Of a DNA stretch of 16,330 nt, positions 1 to 7,201 are shown in pieces. The stretch covers positions 7,141 through 23,470 of the forward strand of contig DAXV01000016.1 in assembly GCA_002506595.1 (NCBI GenBank), read 5' to 3'. Position 1 is the stretch's first letter. Each line of letters starts with the position of its first letter. The stretch comes from Acidilobaceae archaeon UBA158 (lineage in GTDB: Archaea; Thermoproteota; Thermoprotei_A; Sulfolobales; Acidilobaceae). A model generated the notes under the pieces. The model saw only the letters and a program-made list of their open reading frames with translations, did no database searches and had not been told where the DNA came from. Both the position numbers and the translations under genes were made by a program.

Positions 1-672
1 GATTACTTCTTAGGGACTTTCTTTAAACAATATGGAATTACAGCTGTTCTTAATGAAAGCTTCCCAACATCAACAACTGATTTCTCAAGCTATATAGCAA
101 CAATAGCAAGTGTAAAGCCTCAAGCTGTTATAGAATTAGGATATCCTACAGATGATATATCATTCTTAAATCAAGTTGCTTCGTCAGGCTATCACTTCCC
201 AATGGTCTTAACTAACTTCCCCGGACAACTATTACCGGATTTCTTACAATCAGTTGGGGCTAATATGAATGGAACCTTTACATTAGCATATCCTCCATTA
301 GTTAGCTACACACCAAATTATGGCCCCAATTTAACGGAATTCTATAAGTTATGGAACAGCACATATCCAAATACGCCTCCCAATTTCTTATCAATAGCAG
401 GATTTAATGCAGGTTTGATAATAGGTCTAGCAATACAAGATGCTGGTACATTAAATCAAACTGCTATAAAGGCAGCAGTATTAAACGATATAAGCGGAAA
501 AATTACAACTATAGATGGATTATTTAATGTAACCCAATATGGGATGCAGGTTGGAGAAAATCCATTACCAGCTCAAATTTGGGTATATCCAAATGGTACA
601 GCTAAAGTTGTATTATTATGGCCTCCAAACTTAGCGAATGGCAAACCAGTTTATCCTGCTCCTTCTTCATAA
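1..672 (+). CDS. ABC transporter substrate-binding protein, LivK-like (C-terminal part)
   Basis: The open frame enters from the left edge with no start codon, so only the last 223 residues are present. The sequence reads as the second lobe of a type 1 periplasmic-binding fold: an opening DYFLGTFFKQYG segment, then SSYIATIASVKPQAVIELGY, then FLNQVASSGYHFPMV, and late a segment around IAGFNAGLIIGLAIQDAGTL followed by ALKAAV-like IKAAVLNDISG. This pattern is typical of receptors for branched-chain amino acids, amides or urea. Such proteins are lipid- or membrane-anchored outside the archaeal cell and deliver ligand to an ABC permease. The signal peptide and lobe 1 lie outside the window, so the ligand cannot be named. 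Asn-x-Ser/Thr sites are common in it, as expected of a glycosylated surface protein. No permease genes follow; the next gene is unrelated. The family call is firm, the ligand is unknown. Confidence 0.8.
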   Translation, partial: DYFLGTFFKQYGITAVLNESFPTSTTDFSSYIATIASVKPQAVIELGYPTDDISFLNQVASSGYHFPMVLTNFPGQLLPDFLQSVGANMNGTFTLAYPPLVSYTPNYGPNLTEFYKLWNSTYPNTPPNFLSIAGFNAGLIIGLAIQDAGTLNQTAIKAAVLNDISGKITTIDGLFNVTQYGMQVGENPLPAQIWVYPNGTAKVVLLWPPNLANGKPVYPAPSS

Positions 673-724
673 ATTAATATATCTTTTTTATTATCTTTTA
701 TTATCTTATTTTTTGGGGTCTAAA

Positions 725-1285
725 TTGGTTTCGTTAAAGGTGTTTGTAGAAATATTGAGAAAATTATTAGATGAAGGTGTTAAATTTACACTTATAGGAG
801 ATTCTGTTGTTCTATTAAACGCAAAAAGTGAAGATTTAGGAGAGGATATAGATCTTTTTGTTGAATCACCAAGCATATTAGAAAATGAAAACTTTTATGA
901 AGAACTTGCAAATAAAAATAAATGGATATATGGTAAAACATGGCTAGGTACTCCAAGAATTACAGCTGTAATCTTTAATGAGGAAATAAACTTGGATTTA
1001 TATGAGAATCTTTATGACTTTTATATTCCAGACTCATTTATAAATAATGCTCAAAGAATTGATATTAACGATTTAAGACTTAAATCAATTAGCATTGAAC
1101 AATATTTGGCATTAAAATCATATTCAGGTAAGGAAGAAGATATAGAAAAATTGAAAGATATTTTAAATATAATAAAGAAAAATAAAATCAGAATAAATGA
1201 GGATAAAATTGTAGAAGCTGCTAAAGAAATAGGAGAAGAAAATACTATATTGAGAAGGTTGAGAGAATTAGGTTATTTGAGGTGA
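725..1285 (+). CDS. Nucleotidyltransferase-like protein, function unknown
   Basis: A 186-residue protein starting at a TTG preceded by GGGGTC at 715-720. The frame is open further upstream, to an ATG at 638, but that part overlaps the previous gene, encodes a run of Leu and Tyr from T-rich spacer DNA, and has no ribosome site. The N-terminal half resembles a minimal nucleotidyltransferase fold: a helix, LIGDSVVLL (Gly25-Asp26-Ser27), then DIDLFVE with Asp41 and Asp43, and later NLDLYE with Asp91 as a possible third metal ligand. The usual Gly-Gly/Ser-Ser of the motif is Gly-Asp-Ser here, so activity is uncertain. The C-terminal half is charged and helical. The stop codon overlaps the Shine-Dalgarno site of pyruvate kinase, so the two are probably cotranscribed. 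The gene is real; the fold assignment is moderate and the substrate unknown. Confidence 0.6.
   Translation: MVSLKVFVEILRKLLDEGVKFTLIGDSVVLLNAKSEDLGEDIDLFVESPSILENENFYEELANKNKWIYGKTWLGTPRITAVIFNEEINLDLYENLYDFYIPDSFINNAQRIDINDLRLKSISIEQYLALKSYSGKEEDIEKLKDILNIIKKNKIRINEDKIVEAAKEIGEENTILRRLRELGYLR
1279..1285 (+). promoter_or_regulatory. Shine-Dalgarno site of pyk embedded in the upstream stop codon
   Basis: GAGGTGA lies six bases before the pyk ATG and contains the TGA stop of the preceding gene. This fixes the pyk start at 1292 and suggests translational coupling between the two genes. Confidence 0.75.
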
Positions 1286-1291
1286 AATTTA

Positions 1292-2668
1292 ATGAGATTA
1301 CTTAAGATAGTTGCAACAGTTGGGCCATCGAATTATGATTATAATGTTATTAGAAAAATGATTGCAAGCGGAACTGATGCATTTAGAATAAATATGAGTC
1401 ATGGAGACCAAAAACAATGGGGAGATTTTATTGATCTAATTAATAAAGCATCTAATGAGTTAGGAATCACTGTAACGAAAATTGCTGATTTAGAAGGGCC
1501 AAGAGTTAGATTAGGTAATTTTGAACCAGTTAAAATACAACAAGGTCAAAATATAGTATTAAAATATGAAAATTCTAAAATTGATGGGATTCCTATAGAT
1601 AATAGAGTGTTTTTTTCCTCTATTGAACAGGGAGACAAGATATTAATAGATGATGGAAAAGTTTCTGCTGAAGTAGAAATTGTTGAAAAAGATTCAGCTG
1701 AGGTAAGAATAATAGAAGGTGATCTATTAGAGCCAAGAAAGGGTGTTGTAATAGCTGGAAAAGAATTTGATATGCCCCCTATAACAGATAAAGACTTAAA
1801 TGATATGAAGTTCATAGCAACTAAAGACTTTGACTATGTTATGGTTAGTTTTGTTAGAAATTCTAAACATATAGACATAATAAGGGAATCACTTAAAAAA
1901 CAAGGAGCAGATAAAATTGGTCTATTAGCAAAAATAGAAACTCCAAGTGGAGTTAAAAATATTGATGAGATAAGCGAAGCTGCTGATGGAATAGTAGTTG
2001 CTAGAGGAGATCTAGGGATGCATTTTCCACTCGAGGAATTACCAATGATACAAAAGAAAATAATAGAGAGCGCAAGAAGAAAACTAAAACCAGTTATTTT
2101 AGCAACTGAAATATTTATGAGCATGGTAGAAAGACCTGTTCCTTCAAGAGGAGAGATTTCAGATGTATATAAAGCTGTTGAAGAAGGAGTTGATGGTTTT
2201 CTAGTAACATCTGAAACTTCTGTAGGAAAATACCCAGTCCAAGTGATCATTTGGTTAAGTAGAGTTATACAGGAAGCTCAAAAACATATTACACCAAACA
2301 AAACAGAAGTAAGCGATATGCCTGATGCAAAAATTGCAAAAGGTGTTGTAGATTTAGCTAATGACATAGGGGCTGAAATTATATCTTATGCAACAATTAT
2401 AGATATGTCAAGATTTATTGCAGGATTTAGACCATCAAAGCCCATTTATACAGGTGTGCCTGATGAATCTACAGCAAAGAAACTTAACATATTTTATGGA
2501 ATTAAACCATTAATTGTTGGTCAATCTAGCAATGAAGAAGAAGGTTTAAGCTTAACAGAAAATTATCTAAGAAAGGAAGGTATTATAGGAGCAGGAGATA
2601 CTGTTATAGAGACCGCAAGAACCTTAGACCAAAATTCATTCATTATAAAAGTAAAACAACTCATGTAG
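1292..2668 (+). CDS. pyk: Pyruvate kinase
   Basis: This enzyme converts phosphoenolpyruvate and ADP to pyruvate and ATP, the last step of glycolysis, in the cytoplasm. The 458 residues span the usual archaeal length. Visible elements: KIVATVGPSN at the N-terminus; RINMSHG with Arg32, Asn34, Ser36 and His37; ADLEGPRVR around 65-73; the B domain at about 76-165; KIETPSG with Lys214 (acid/base) and Glu216 (metal); ARGDLG with Asp240 (metal); and ATEIFMSMV with Thr272. The spacings Glu216-Asp240-Thr272 equal those of rabbit muscle pyruvate kinase (271-295-327). SETSVGKYPV follows. The A and C domains complete the protein, ending KQLM. The ATG has a strong ribosome site. It lies seven bases after the nucleotidyltransferase-like gene and converges on the phosphoribosyltransferase gene. 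Confidence 0.97.
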   Translation: MRLLKIVATVGPSNYDYNVIRKMIASGTDAFRINMSHGDQKQWGDFIDLINKASNELGITVTKIADLEGPRVRLGNFEPVKIQQGQNIVLKYENSKIDGIPIDNRVFFSSIEQGDKILIDDGKVSAEVEIVEKDSAEVRIIEGDLLEPRKGVVIAGKEFDMPPITDKDLNDMKFIATKDFDYVMVSFVRNSKHIDIIRESLKKQGADKIGLLAKIETPSGVKNIDEISEAADGIVVARGDLGMHFPLEELPMIQKKIIESARRKLKPVILATEIFMSMVERPVPSRGEISDVYKAVEEGVDGFLVTSETSVGKYPVQVIIWLSRVIQEAQKHITPNKTEVSDMPDAKIAKGVVDLANDIGAEIISYATIIDMSRFIAGFRPSKPIYTGVPDESTAKKLNIFYGIKPLIVGQSSNEEEGLSLTENYLRKEGIIGAGDTVIETARTLDQNSFIIKVKQLM

Positions 2669-2703
2669 ATTTATTAAAATTAAATATTATAAAATTTTTA
2701 AAA
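2669..2703. terminator. AT-only convergent spacer, likely transcription end
   Basis: The 35 bp between the convergent pyk and phosphoribosyltransferase stops hold almost only A and T. There are T runs on either strand near the stops, including AAATTTTTAAAA just before 2704. Archaeal intrinsic termination depends mainly on such T-rich tracts, so this is a reasonable two-way end point. There is no strong GC stem. Confidence 0.35.
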
Positions 2704-3390
2704 TTATTTCCTTTGTAATTCATAGTAATATTTCTCATCATTCTTTGAAATTATTTTTCTTGAAATTAATTTGCTAAAGGCTAAATTCCAATATTCTCCT
2801 AGGTCTTTATCACTAATTCCATACCATTCTATAAAAATCTTTCTTAATTCTTCATAGTCCAAACCTTTTTTAGCTCTTTCATCTTCTTTAAATATTCTCT
2901 CTATAAATTCCATAATATCCTCCAATCTAGTCCATGGATATTGGTACCAAGACCAATCTTTAACTTCTATTAAATAATAATCTGGTTTATATTTGGCAAC
3001 TGAACTAATCCATTGCAAAGATGCTGTTCTAACATCTTTAGGATTCCAGCTTTCTGCAATAAATTCTTTAGCTAATTTTAATGTTTCTCCAGTATCAACT
3101 ATATCATCAACTACAAGTATATTTTTACCATTTGCATCAATCTTATATGGATGCCTTAATATTGCTTTTTGTGTAACCTTTGCTGCCTCTACCCAATGTT
3201 GACTTTGAACACTTAATAAATCACTTACACCCAAAAAGTCACATAAAAGTCTAGCAGGCACATAACCGCCTCTGGCAACTGCAACTATAATATCAGGATC
3301 AAATTTTGAATCTTCTATTAATTTGCTTAAATTGTATGCCCAATCAACTATTTCAGACCAACTCACTAGTTTAACTGGCACTTTAGGCAA
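2704..3390 (-). CDS. Phosphoribosyltransferase, purine type
   Basis: A 228-residue type I phosphoribosyltransferase that transfers ribose 5-phosphate from PRPP to a base. The PRPP-binding motif ILVVDDIVDTGET is at residues 91-103. It is preceded by IIVAVARGGYVPARLL (34-49), the phosphate loop region of xanthine/hypoxanthine/guanine enzymes. Tyr and Trp follow (DWSWYQYPWT), where these enzymes hold the purine ring. The C-terminal extension of about 70 residues is typical of crenarchaeal members. The start is a TTG with GGGGAT at 3396-3401 on the minus strand, five bases away. It lies downstream of mtnP, the SIS-like gene and pth2 on the same strand, about 80 bp past pth2. mtnP releases adenine, so a purine-salvage role is sensible. 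The exact base (hypoxanthine, guanine, xanthine or adenine) cannot be fixed from sequence. Confidence 0.88.
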   Translation of the reverse strand: MPKVPVKLVSWSEIVDWAYNLSKLIEDSKFDPDIIVAVARGGYVPARLLCDFLGVSDLLSVQSQHWVEAAKVTQKAILRHPYKIDANGKNILVVDDIVDTGETLKLAKEFIAESWNPKDVRTASLQWISSVAKYKPDYYLIEVKDWSWYQYPWTRLEDIMEFIERIFKEDERAKKGLDYEELRKIFIEWYGISDKDLGEYWNLAFSKLISRKIISKNDEKYYYELQRK

Positions 3391-3469
3391 TTATTATCCC
3401 CAATAAATTCATACTTTAAACATTAAAAGTTTGTTGTTTCTTAAATTTAATAAATTATAACTATATTTT

Positions 3470-3835
3470 TTAATATAATTTAAGCTTACCTGTTATCTTA
3501 TCTATAATTTCTTCTGGGCCTGGTCCAATTGCTACAGCAGTAATAGTACCAGGAGGTAATTGTGTTCTTCCTGCATCGCTTATAATAGAACAAGGCAATC
3601 CTAGCTGTAATGCCTGATTGTATATTTCCTCTATTTCTTCTCTTGAATTAACTTTTAATACTACTTTCATTTGACCTTGTCTCTTCCATAAATCTAACCA
3701 TTCTTTCCAATCCTTTCTATTAGAATCTATAATCTCAAAAATTGCATCACAACTTGCATGAGAAGCTTGAGCTGCTGCCTTACCATGACCCATTTGTAAG
3801 TCCTTCCTCAACACTATTGATTGCTTCATATTCAT
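3470..3835 (-). CDS. pth2: Peptidyl-tRNA hydrolase, archaeal type
   Basis: Pth2 cleaves peptidyl-tRNAs that drop off the ribosome, freeing tRNA. With the start chosen here the protein has 121 residues, close to the usual 115-120. Visible signatures are IVLRKDLQMGHGKAAAQASHA at the N-terminus (the Lys and His region of the active site), KVNSREEIEEIYNQA in the middle, and ISDAGRTQLPPGTITAVAIGP near the C-terminus, with the conserved Asp of DAGRT. The frame is open to a GTG at 3844 that directly abuts the upstream TAG. I prefer the ATG at 3835, because AGGTG at 3842-3846 sits six bases before it and would lie inside the coding region otherwise. It is the third gene of the mtnP operon, tightly linked to the SIS-like gene. 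Identity is firm. Confidence 0.95.
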   Translation of the reverse strand: MNMKQSIVLRKDLQMGHGKAAAQASHASCDAIFEIIDSNRKDWKEWLDLWKRQGQMKVVLKVNSREEIEEIYNQALQLGLPCSIISDAGRTQLPPGTITAVAIGPGPEEIIDKITGKLKLY

Positions 3836-3844
3836 TACGTACAC

Positions 3845-4690
3845 CTATAAAAGTTTATTAGAAATCAAAGATATAAATAGCATTGAATATAATCCAACTG
3901 TTATTGGATCAGTATTGAATTCTATTAATTCATTACCAGAATAATCAATTTTAAACATTAAAATTAAGTCCTTAAAATCTGATGAGTCTACGCTAGACGT
4001 TAATAATATTTTTCTATATTTAATTTTGTTCTTTAAAAACTCTATTGGCAAGGCAAATGCACAGTTCTGCATTATATTATATGCATAAATTGCTCCTGCC
4101 TCTGTTGACGGTGTATAAAATATAGCAAAATCCTCATTTAATTTTTTAATTTTTTCAATATTTGATCTATATTTTTCATTTAGCCAATCGATAGAGCCTT
4201 CTAATTCATCGATTTCTTTTTTAATTCTTTCATATCTTTCTCCTAAATCGCTAGGAATCCATAAAAGCGATGCAATACTAGAAGTAATTATTGGAAATTC
4301 GGTTTCTATAAGAATTCTTTTAACTCCTAGATACTCAAGCCTTTCTTCTAACGCGTTTTCCATCTTAGGAGAAATAAATTCAACATCTAAATTCATTACT
4401 TTAGCTACTTCAGCTGCGTGTACCGATCTCGAATCTTTTGAATTCATAGAAAATATTATAGCCTTATTAAAGTTCTCATAATATGGTAACGAATACAAAA
4501 CTGCTTCTGTTGGCGTTAATAATGTTGCTTTTTTACCAGATGACAACAATCCAATATATAAAATCTTACCTGTAGGCCTTGATAAATAATCAGATATTAT
4601 TAATATATTATCTTTTATTTCAGGTTTCTTTATTGATTTTGCCACATTAATAGCTTTTATTAAACTGTTTTTTAAATCATTGTATTGCAT
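3845..4690 (-). CDS. SIS-domain-like (sugar isomerase fold) protein, crenarchaeal
   Basis: A 281-residue soluble protein. It has the arrangement of a diverged SIS (phosphosugar-binding) module: GKILYIGLLSSGKKA, then TPTEAVLYSLPYYENFNKAIIFSMNSKDSRSVHAAEVAK. The last segment corresponds to the strand, Ser-rich loop and helix that bind a sugar phosphate (normally ISxSGxTxExxxA). A helical, charged stretch follows at about 160-190, then a second alpha/beta half that includes AGAIYAYNIMQN. It may be a phosphosugar isomerase or a regulatory sugar-phosphate binder. The Ser-Gly-Asx-Thr loop is not canonical, so activity is open. Its ATG lies inside the 3' end of mtnP (14-base overlap) and its TAG abuts the pth2 region, so the three are very likely one transcript. 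The gene is certain; the fold call is moderate. Confidence 0.6.
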   Translation of the reverse strand: MQYNDLKNSLIKAINVAKSIKKPEIKDNILIISDYLSRPTGKILYIGLLSSGKKATLLTPTEAVLYSLPYYENFNKAIIFSMNSKDSRSVHAAEVAKVMNLDVEFISPKMENALEERLEYLGVKRILIETEFPIITSSIASLLWIPSDLGERYERIKKEIDELEGSIDWLNEKYRSNIEKIKKLNEDFAIFYTPSTEAGAIYAYNIMQNCAFALPIEFLKNKIKYRKILLTSSVDSSDFKDLILMFKIDYSGNELIEFNTDPITVGLYSMLFISLISNKLL

Positions 4691-5516
4691 GCTCTAACGC
4701 CTTACAGCAACTACATTCCTCTTCTATAGGATTTTCAGATAATTTTGGAATTACATCATAAAGTATTTTTCTAGCTCTTTCTATGTTTTGATTCATAACC
4801 TTTTCTACCTCAACAGCAGTCACTGGTTTTTCAGCCCAAACATCATAATCTGTTACCATAGCCAAAGTAGAATAACATAATTGAGCTTCGCATGCCAAAT
4901 TTACTTCAGGTACTAAGGTCATGCCAATTATATCTGCTTTAAAGACCTCTTTCCAAACTCTACTTTCAGCTCTTGTAGAAAACCTTGGACCTTCTATACA
5001 TATATATGTCCCTCCTAAATGAGATGTATATCCTAAGGACTTGGATGATTCATAAAGCTTTTTGCTTAAATACTTACAAAAAGGATCGGCCATACTAACA
5101 TGAATTGTTGTTGGACCATCAAAGAAGGTATAGTTTCTTGTTTTTGTCATATCTATAAATTGATCTGGTATAACAAAGTCACCGGGCTTCATATTTTCAT
5201 TTAAGCTTCCAACTGCTGATACGCTGATAATATGTTTAACCCCCAATGTTTTCAATGCCCATATGTTTGCCCTATAATTAACCTTATGTGGAGGATATCT
5301 ATGACCCTTACCGTGCCTAGGTAAAAATGCTACTTTTACTCCCTTGATCTCTCCAACAGTTATGTAATCACTAGGCTCTCCATATGGAGTATAAACCTTG
5401 ACTTCTTTTGGATTTTCTATTATATCAGCTTGATATAATCCAGAACCGCCTATAATTCCTACATGAGCCTTTACATCACTCGGAATTGTTAAGGTTATGC
5501 TCAATCTTTTCACCAA
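4677..5516 (-). CDS. mtnP: S-methyl-5'-thioadenosine phosphorylase
   Basis: The enzyme splits methylthioadenosine with phosphate into adenine and methylthioribose 1-phosphate, recycling the by-product of polyamine synthesis. The protein has 279 residues. It shows VGIIGGSGLYQ near residue 20 (phosphate loop), FLPRHGKGHRYPPHKVNYRANI (the RHGxxHxxxPHxVNYRAN signature), VSAVGSL, CIEGPRFSTRAES and MTLVPEVNLACEAQLCYSTLAMVTDYDVWAE, with the Asp residues of the base pocket. The C-terminus carries Cys268-Ser-Cys270-Cys271. A Cys-x-Cys at this place forms stabilising disulfides in the Sulfolobus solfataricus enzyme, which points to a hyperthermophile. Starts are ambiguous: TTG 5516, GTG 5513, or TTG 5504 preceded by GGTGA. 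It leads the mtnP / SIS-like / pth2 operon and diverges from moaB. Confidence 0.96.
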   Translation of the reverse strand: MVKRLSITLTIPSDVKAHVGIIGGSGLYQADIIENPKEVKVYTPYGEPSDYITVGEIKGVKVAFLPRHGKGHRYPPHKVNYRANIWALKTLGVKHIISVSAVGSLNENMKPGDFVIPDQFIDMTKTRNYTFFDGPTTIHVSMADPFCKYLSKKLYESSKSLGYTSHLGGTYICIEGPRFSTRAESRVWKEVFKADIIGMTLVPEVNLACEAQLCYSTLAMVTDYDVWAEKPVTAVEVEKVMNQNIERARKILYDVIPKLSENPIEEECSCCKALEHAIQ

Positions 5517-5575
5517 TTAAATTATGAAGATATAGGTTTTAATTTTTCTTCAAAATCTTAATTATGGGTGACAAA

Positions 5576-6055
5576 ATGGTAAAATTTGCGTTAATTGTTA
5601 CAAGCGACAGTGTTTATGAAGGAAGAAAAAAAGATGAAATAACTCCTATTGTAGAAAAGACTTTAAAAGAAAATAATCATGAACTTGTTTTTAAAACTAT
5701 AGTAAAAAATAATGAAGAAGACATAATAAACGCTTTAAACAAATCATTAGATCTAGCAAATATAATTTTAATAACAGGCGGTACTGGAATTTCACCAAAA
5801 GATATAAGCGTAGATGTCGTTAAATCTATTGCAAAAAAAGAATTGCCAGGATTTGGAGAAATGCATAGATTAAAAAGCTTTGATGAAGTTGGCTATAGAG
5901 TAGTATTAAGTAGGGCATCAGCATTTATAATTAATAAGAGTTTAGTAGCTGTTAGCCCAGGTAATCCATCTGCTGTTAACATTTCATTGAATATATTAAT
6001 AAATATAGCAAACCATGCTGTTGAACAACTAAGCGGAAAACCACACACTACATGA
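5576..6055 (+). CDS. moaB: Molybdenum cofactor biosynthesis protein MoaB/MogA family
   Basis: MoaB/MogA proteins bind molybdopterin and adenylylate it before metal insertion. In archaea a single MoaB usually does this, often for tungsten enzymes. The protein has 159 residues. It shows ALIVTSDSVYEGRKKD at the N-terminus, IILITGGTGISPKDISVDVV (the TGGTGxxxxD signature, with the catalytic Asp), ELPGFGEMHRLKSF, RVVLSRASAFI and VSPGNPSAVNISL, which closes the pterin site. The frame also contains an ATG at 5564. I prefer 5576, because GGGTGA immediately after the first ATG makes a good ribosome site at the right distance. It diverges from mtnP and stands alone. No other Mo/W cofactor gene is in the window. 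Confidence 0.93.
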   Translation: MVKFALIVTSDSVYEGRKKDEITPIVEKTLKENNHELVFKTIVKNNEEDIINALNKSLDLANIILITGGTGISPKDISVDVVKSIAKKELPGFGEMHRLKSFDEVGYRVVLSRASAFIINKSLVAVSPGNPSAVNISLNILINIANHAVEQLSGKPHTT

Positions 6056-6081
6056 AAATATTAAAAATTAAACATAAGTAA

Positions 6082-6525
6082 TTAACGTGGAACTGCTTCC
6101 ATTATTTCATCTTTTTTAACTGGACTAGATGCCGGGAATTGTGTTCTATCAGCATAATTGTAAGAATAGTATTGAGGCTTTAATCTTTCTACAATTAACT
6201 TATATGCTTTTTCTGGATTCGTATGATTACCACATGTATATACATCTACTGTTGCATATCTATACTCTTTCCAAGTATGCACAACTATGTGGCTTTCATT
6301 TACTAAAGCCATCACAGAAACTCCGCCCTTAATCCCCGGTATTTTCCAGCTCATTAATTGTATTAGGGTTGCATTTGCAGCCTTTACTGCATCAAGAACA
6401 GTTTGTCTTATTAGTTCTTCATCATCAGCAATTTCTGGTTTTAAACCGTATAAGCTACCATAAACATGCTTTCCTACAATAAAGTCCACATCACTACGGG
6501 ATTTCTCATTCACTTCTAAGTTCAT
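6082..6525 (-). CDS. speH: Pyruvoyl-dependent S-adenosylmethionine or arginine decarboxylase proenzyme
   Basis: A 147-residue proenzyme that cleaves itself to form a pyruvoyl cofactor and makes a precursor for polyamines. VNESHIVVHTWKEYRYATVDVYTCG carries the active site. Self-cleavage would fall between Glu77 and Ser78, Ser78 becoming the pyruvoyl group, with His83 and Cys98 at the spacings of the Thermotoga maritima enzyme (63, 68, 83). The N-terminal block KHVYGSLYGL and SWKIPGIKGGVSVMALV complete the beta chain. Crenarchaea have two paralogues, a true AdoMet decarboxylase and an arginine decarboxylase derived from it (shown in S. solfataricus). The C-terminal YSYNYADRTQFPASS should decide, but I cannot tell which from sequence alone. 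The start ATG lies only about three bases after AGGAG, closer than usual. Its MTA-producing pathway feeds mtnP, 560 bp away. Confidence 0.9.
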   Translation of the reverse strand: MNLEVNEKSRSDVDFIVGKHVYGSLYGLKPEIADDEELIRQTVLDAVKAANATLIQLMSWKIPGIKGGVSVMALVNESHIVVHTWKEYRYATVDVYTCGNHTNPEKAYKLIVERLKPQYYSYNYADRTQFPASSPVKKDEIMEAVPR

Positions 6526-6769
6526 GCCCTCCTAGATTTCTATTAGAAAATGCTATAACTGGGCTTATTAAGCTCATTGTACTTTATACTAATTTAACCT
6601 ATAATAATACCTCTAAATTGTTATAATATTATGTATTACTAAAAAATTTATAGTTAACATATAATAAAAACTTTTAAATTATATTAAAACTTTAAATACT
6701 AGATATTAATAATTTATAGTAACTTTTTTAAATTGTTAATTCAACTCAATTATTTAAGGCGATGTGTAT
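6526..6769. promoter_or_regulatory. Divergent AT-rich promoter region between the decarboxylase and thioredoxin genes
   Basis: This 244-bp spacer is the longest between intact divergent genes here. On the minus strand, AGGAGGG (6528-6534) precedes the decarboxylase ATG and a TATA-like GTATAAAG lies near 6580-6590. On the plus strand several TATA-like T/A tracts occur, the nearest being CTTTTTTAAA at about 6723-6732, and AAGGCGAT precedes the thioredoxin ATG. No convincing operator, RNA gene or ORF was seen. Confidence 0.45.
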
Positions 6770-7201
6770 ATGTCTGAATATGATCCAGAATTAAAGGAAA
6801 TATTGTCTAGAAAAGCTATAGAGATAATCAAAGAATCTACAAAAAAGAATAATGAGAATAGCAATAATGAAACTACAGAACCTATAGAATTAAATGATAA
6901 TAATTTTGAAGAGTTTATTTCAAAAAATAAAGCTGTAGTTGTTGATTTCTGGGCTCCATGGTGTGCTCCATGCCATATGCTCTCTCCAATGTTAGAAGAT
7001 CTTTCAACTAAATATACAGACATAAGGTTTGTGAAAGTTAATGCAGATGAATCTCCAATTACAGCAAGTAAATATTATATAATGAGTTTACCAACAACAT
7101 TATTATTCTTAAATGGGGAACCTGTTGATAGAATTGTAGGAGTTGTTCCATATGAAGTTTTAGAGGAGAGGATAAAATGGCTACAAGCAAAGTTACATTA
7201 A
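6770..7201 (+). CDS. Thioredoxin with a charged N-terminal extension
   Basis: A disulfide reductase of 143 residues acting in the cytoplasm. The thioredoxin domain begins near residue 38 and contains VVVDFWAPWCAPCHMLSPML with the redox pair Cys65 and Cys68, then FVKVNADESP, SLPTTLLFLNGEPVDRIVG with the cis-proline after Leu, and a final helix. This is a classic WCxPC thioredoxin. The first 37 residues are an added tail: MSEYDPELKEILSRKAIEII, then a low-complexity Asn/Glu/Thr linker. A GTG at 6764 is in frame, but the ATG at 6770 fits better with AAGGCGAT upstream. The last 25 bases overlap the next gene, so the two should be cotranscribed. No thioredoxin reductase is adjacent. Confidence 0.93.
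   Translation: MSEYDPELKEILSRKAIEIIKESTKKNNENSNNETTEPIELNDNNFEEFISKNKAVVVDFWAPWCAPCHMLSPMLEDLSTKYTDIRFVKVNADESPITASKYYIMSLPTTLLFLNGEPVDRIVGVVPYEVLEERIKWLQAKLH

Noticed and set aside
638..724. Longer reading of the nucleotidyltransferase-like gene from an ATG at 638
   Set aside because: It overlaps the substrate-binding protein gene, encodes Leu/Tyr-rich residues from a T-rich spacer and lacks a ribosome site. TTG 725 has GGGGTC just upstream.
1546..2250. Open frames on the minus strand within pyruvate kinase
   Set aside because: Both are Ser/Ile-rich shadows of a firmly identified gene and have no ribosome site or family features.
5525..5552. TGAAGA ... TCTTCA inverted repeat with 16-base spacing between mtnP and moaB
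   Set aside because: Six-base arms at this spacing in AT-rich DNA are expected by chance; not aligned with a clear TATA box.
6559..6573. Small hairpin GAGCTT-AAT-AAGCCC in the decarboxylase leader, considered as a riboswitch or attenuator
   Set aside because: The stem has a mismatch and only a few pairs, with no conserved riboswitch core around it.
6645..6723. Near repeats of AATTTATAGTTAAC in the thioredoxin upstream region
   Set aside because: Copies are imperfect, and a similar string also occurs near 14436. This is likely low-complexity AT sequence.
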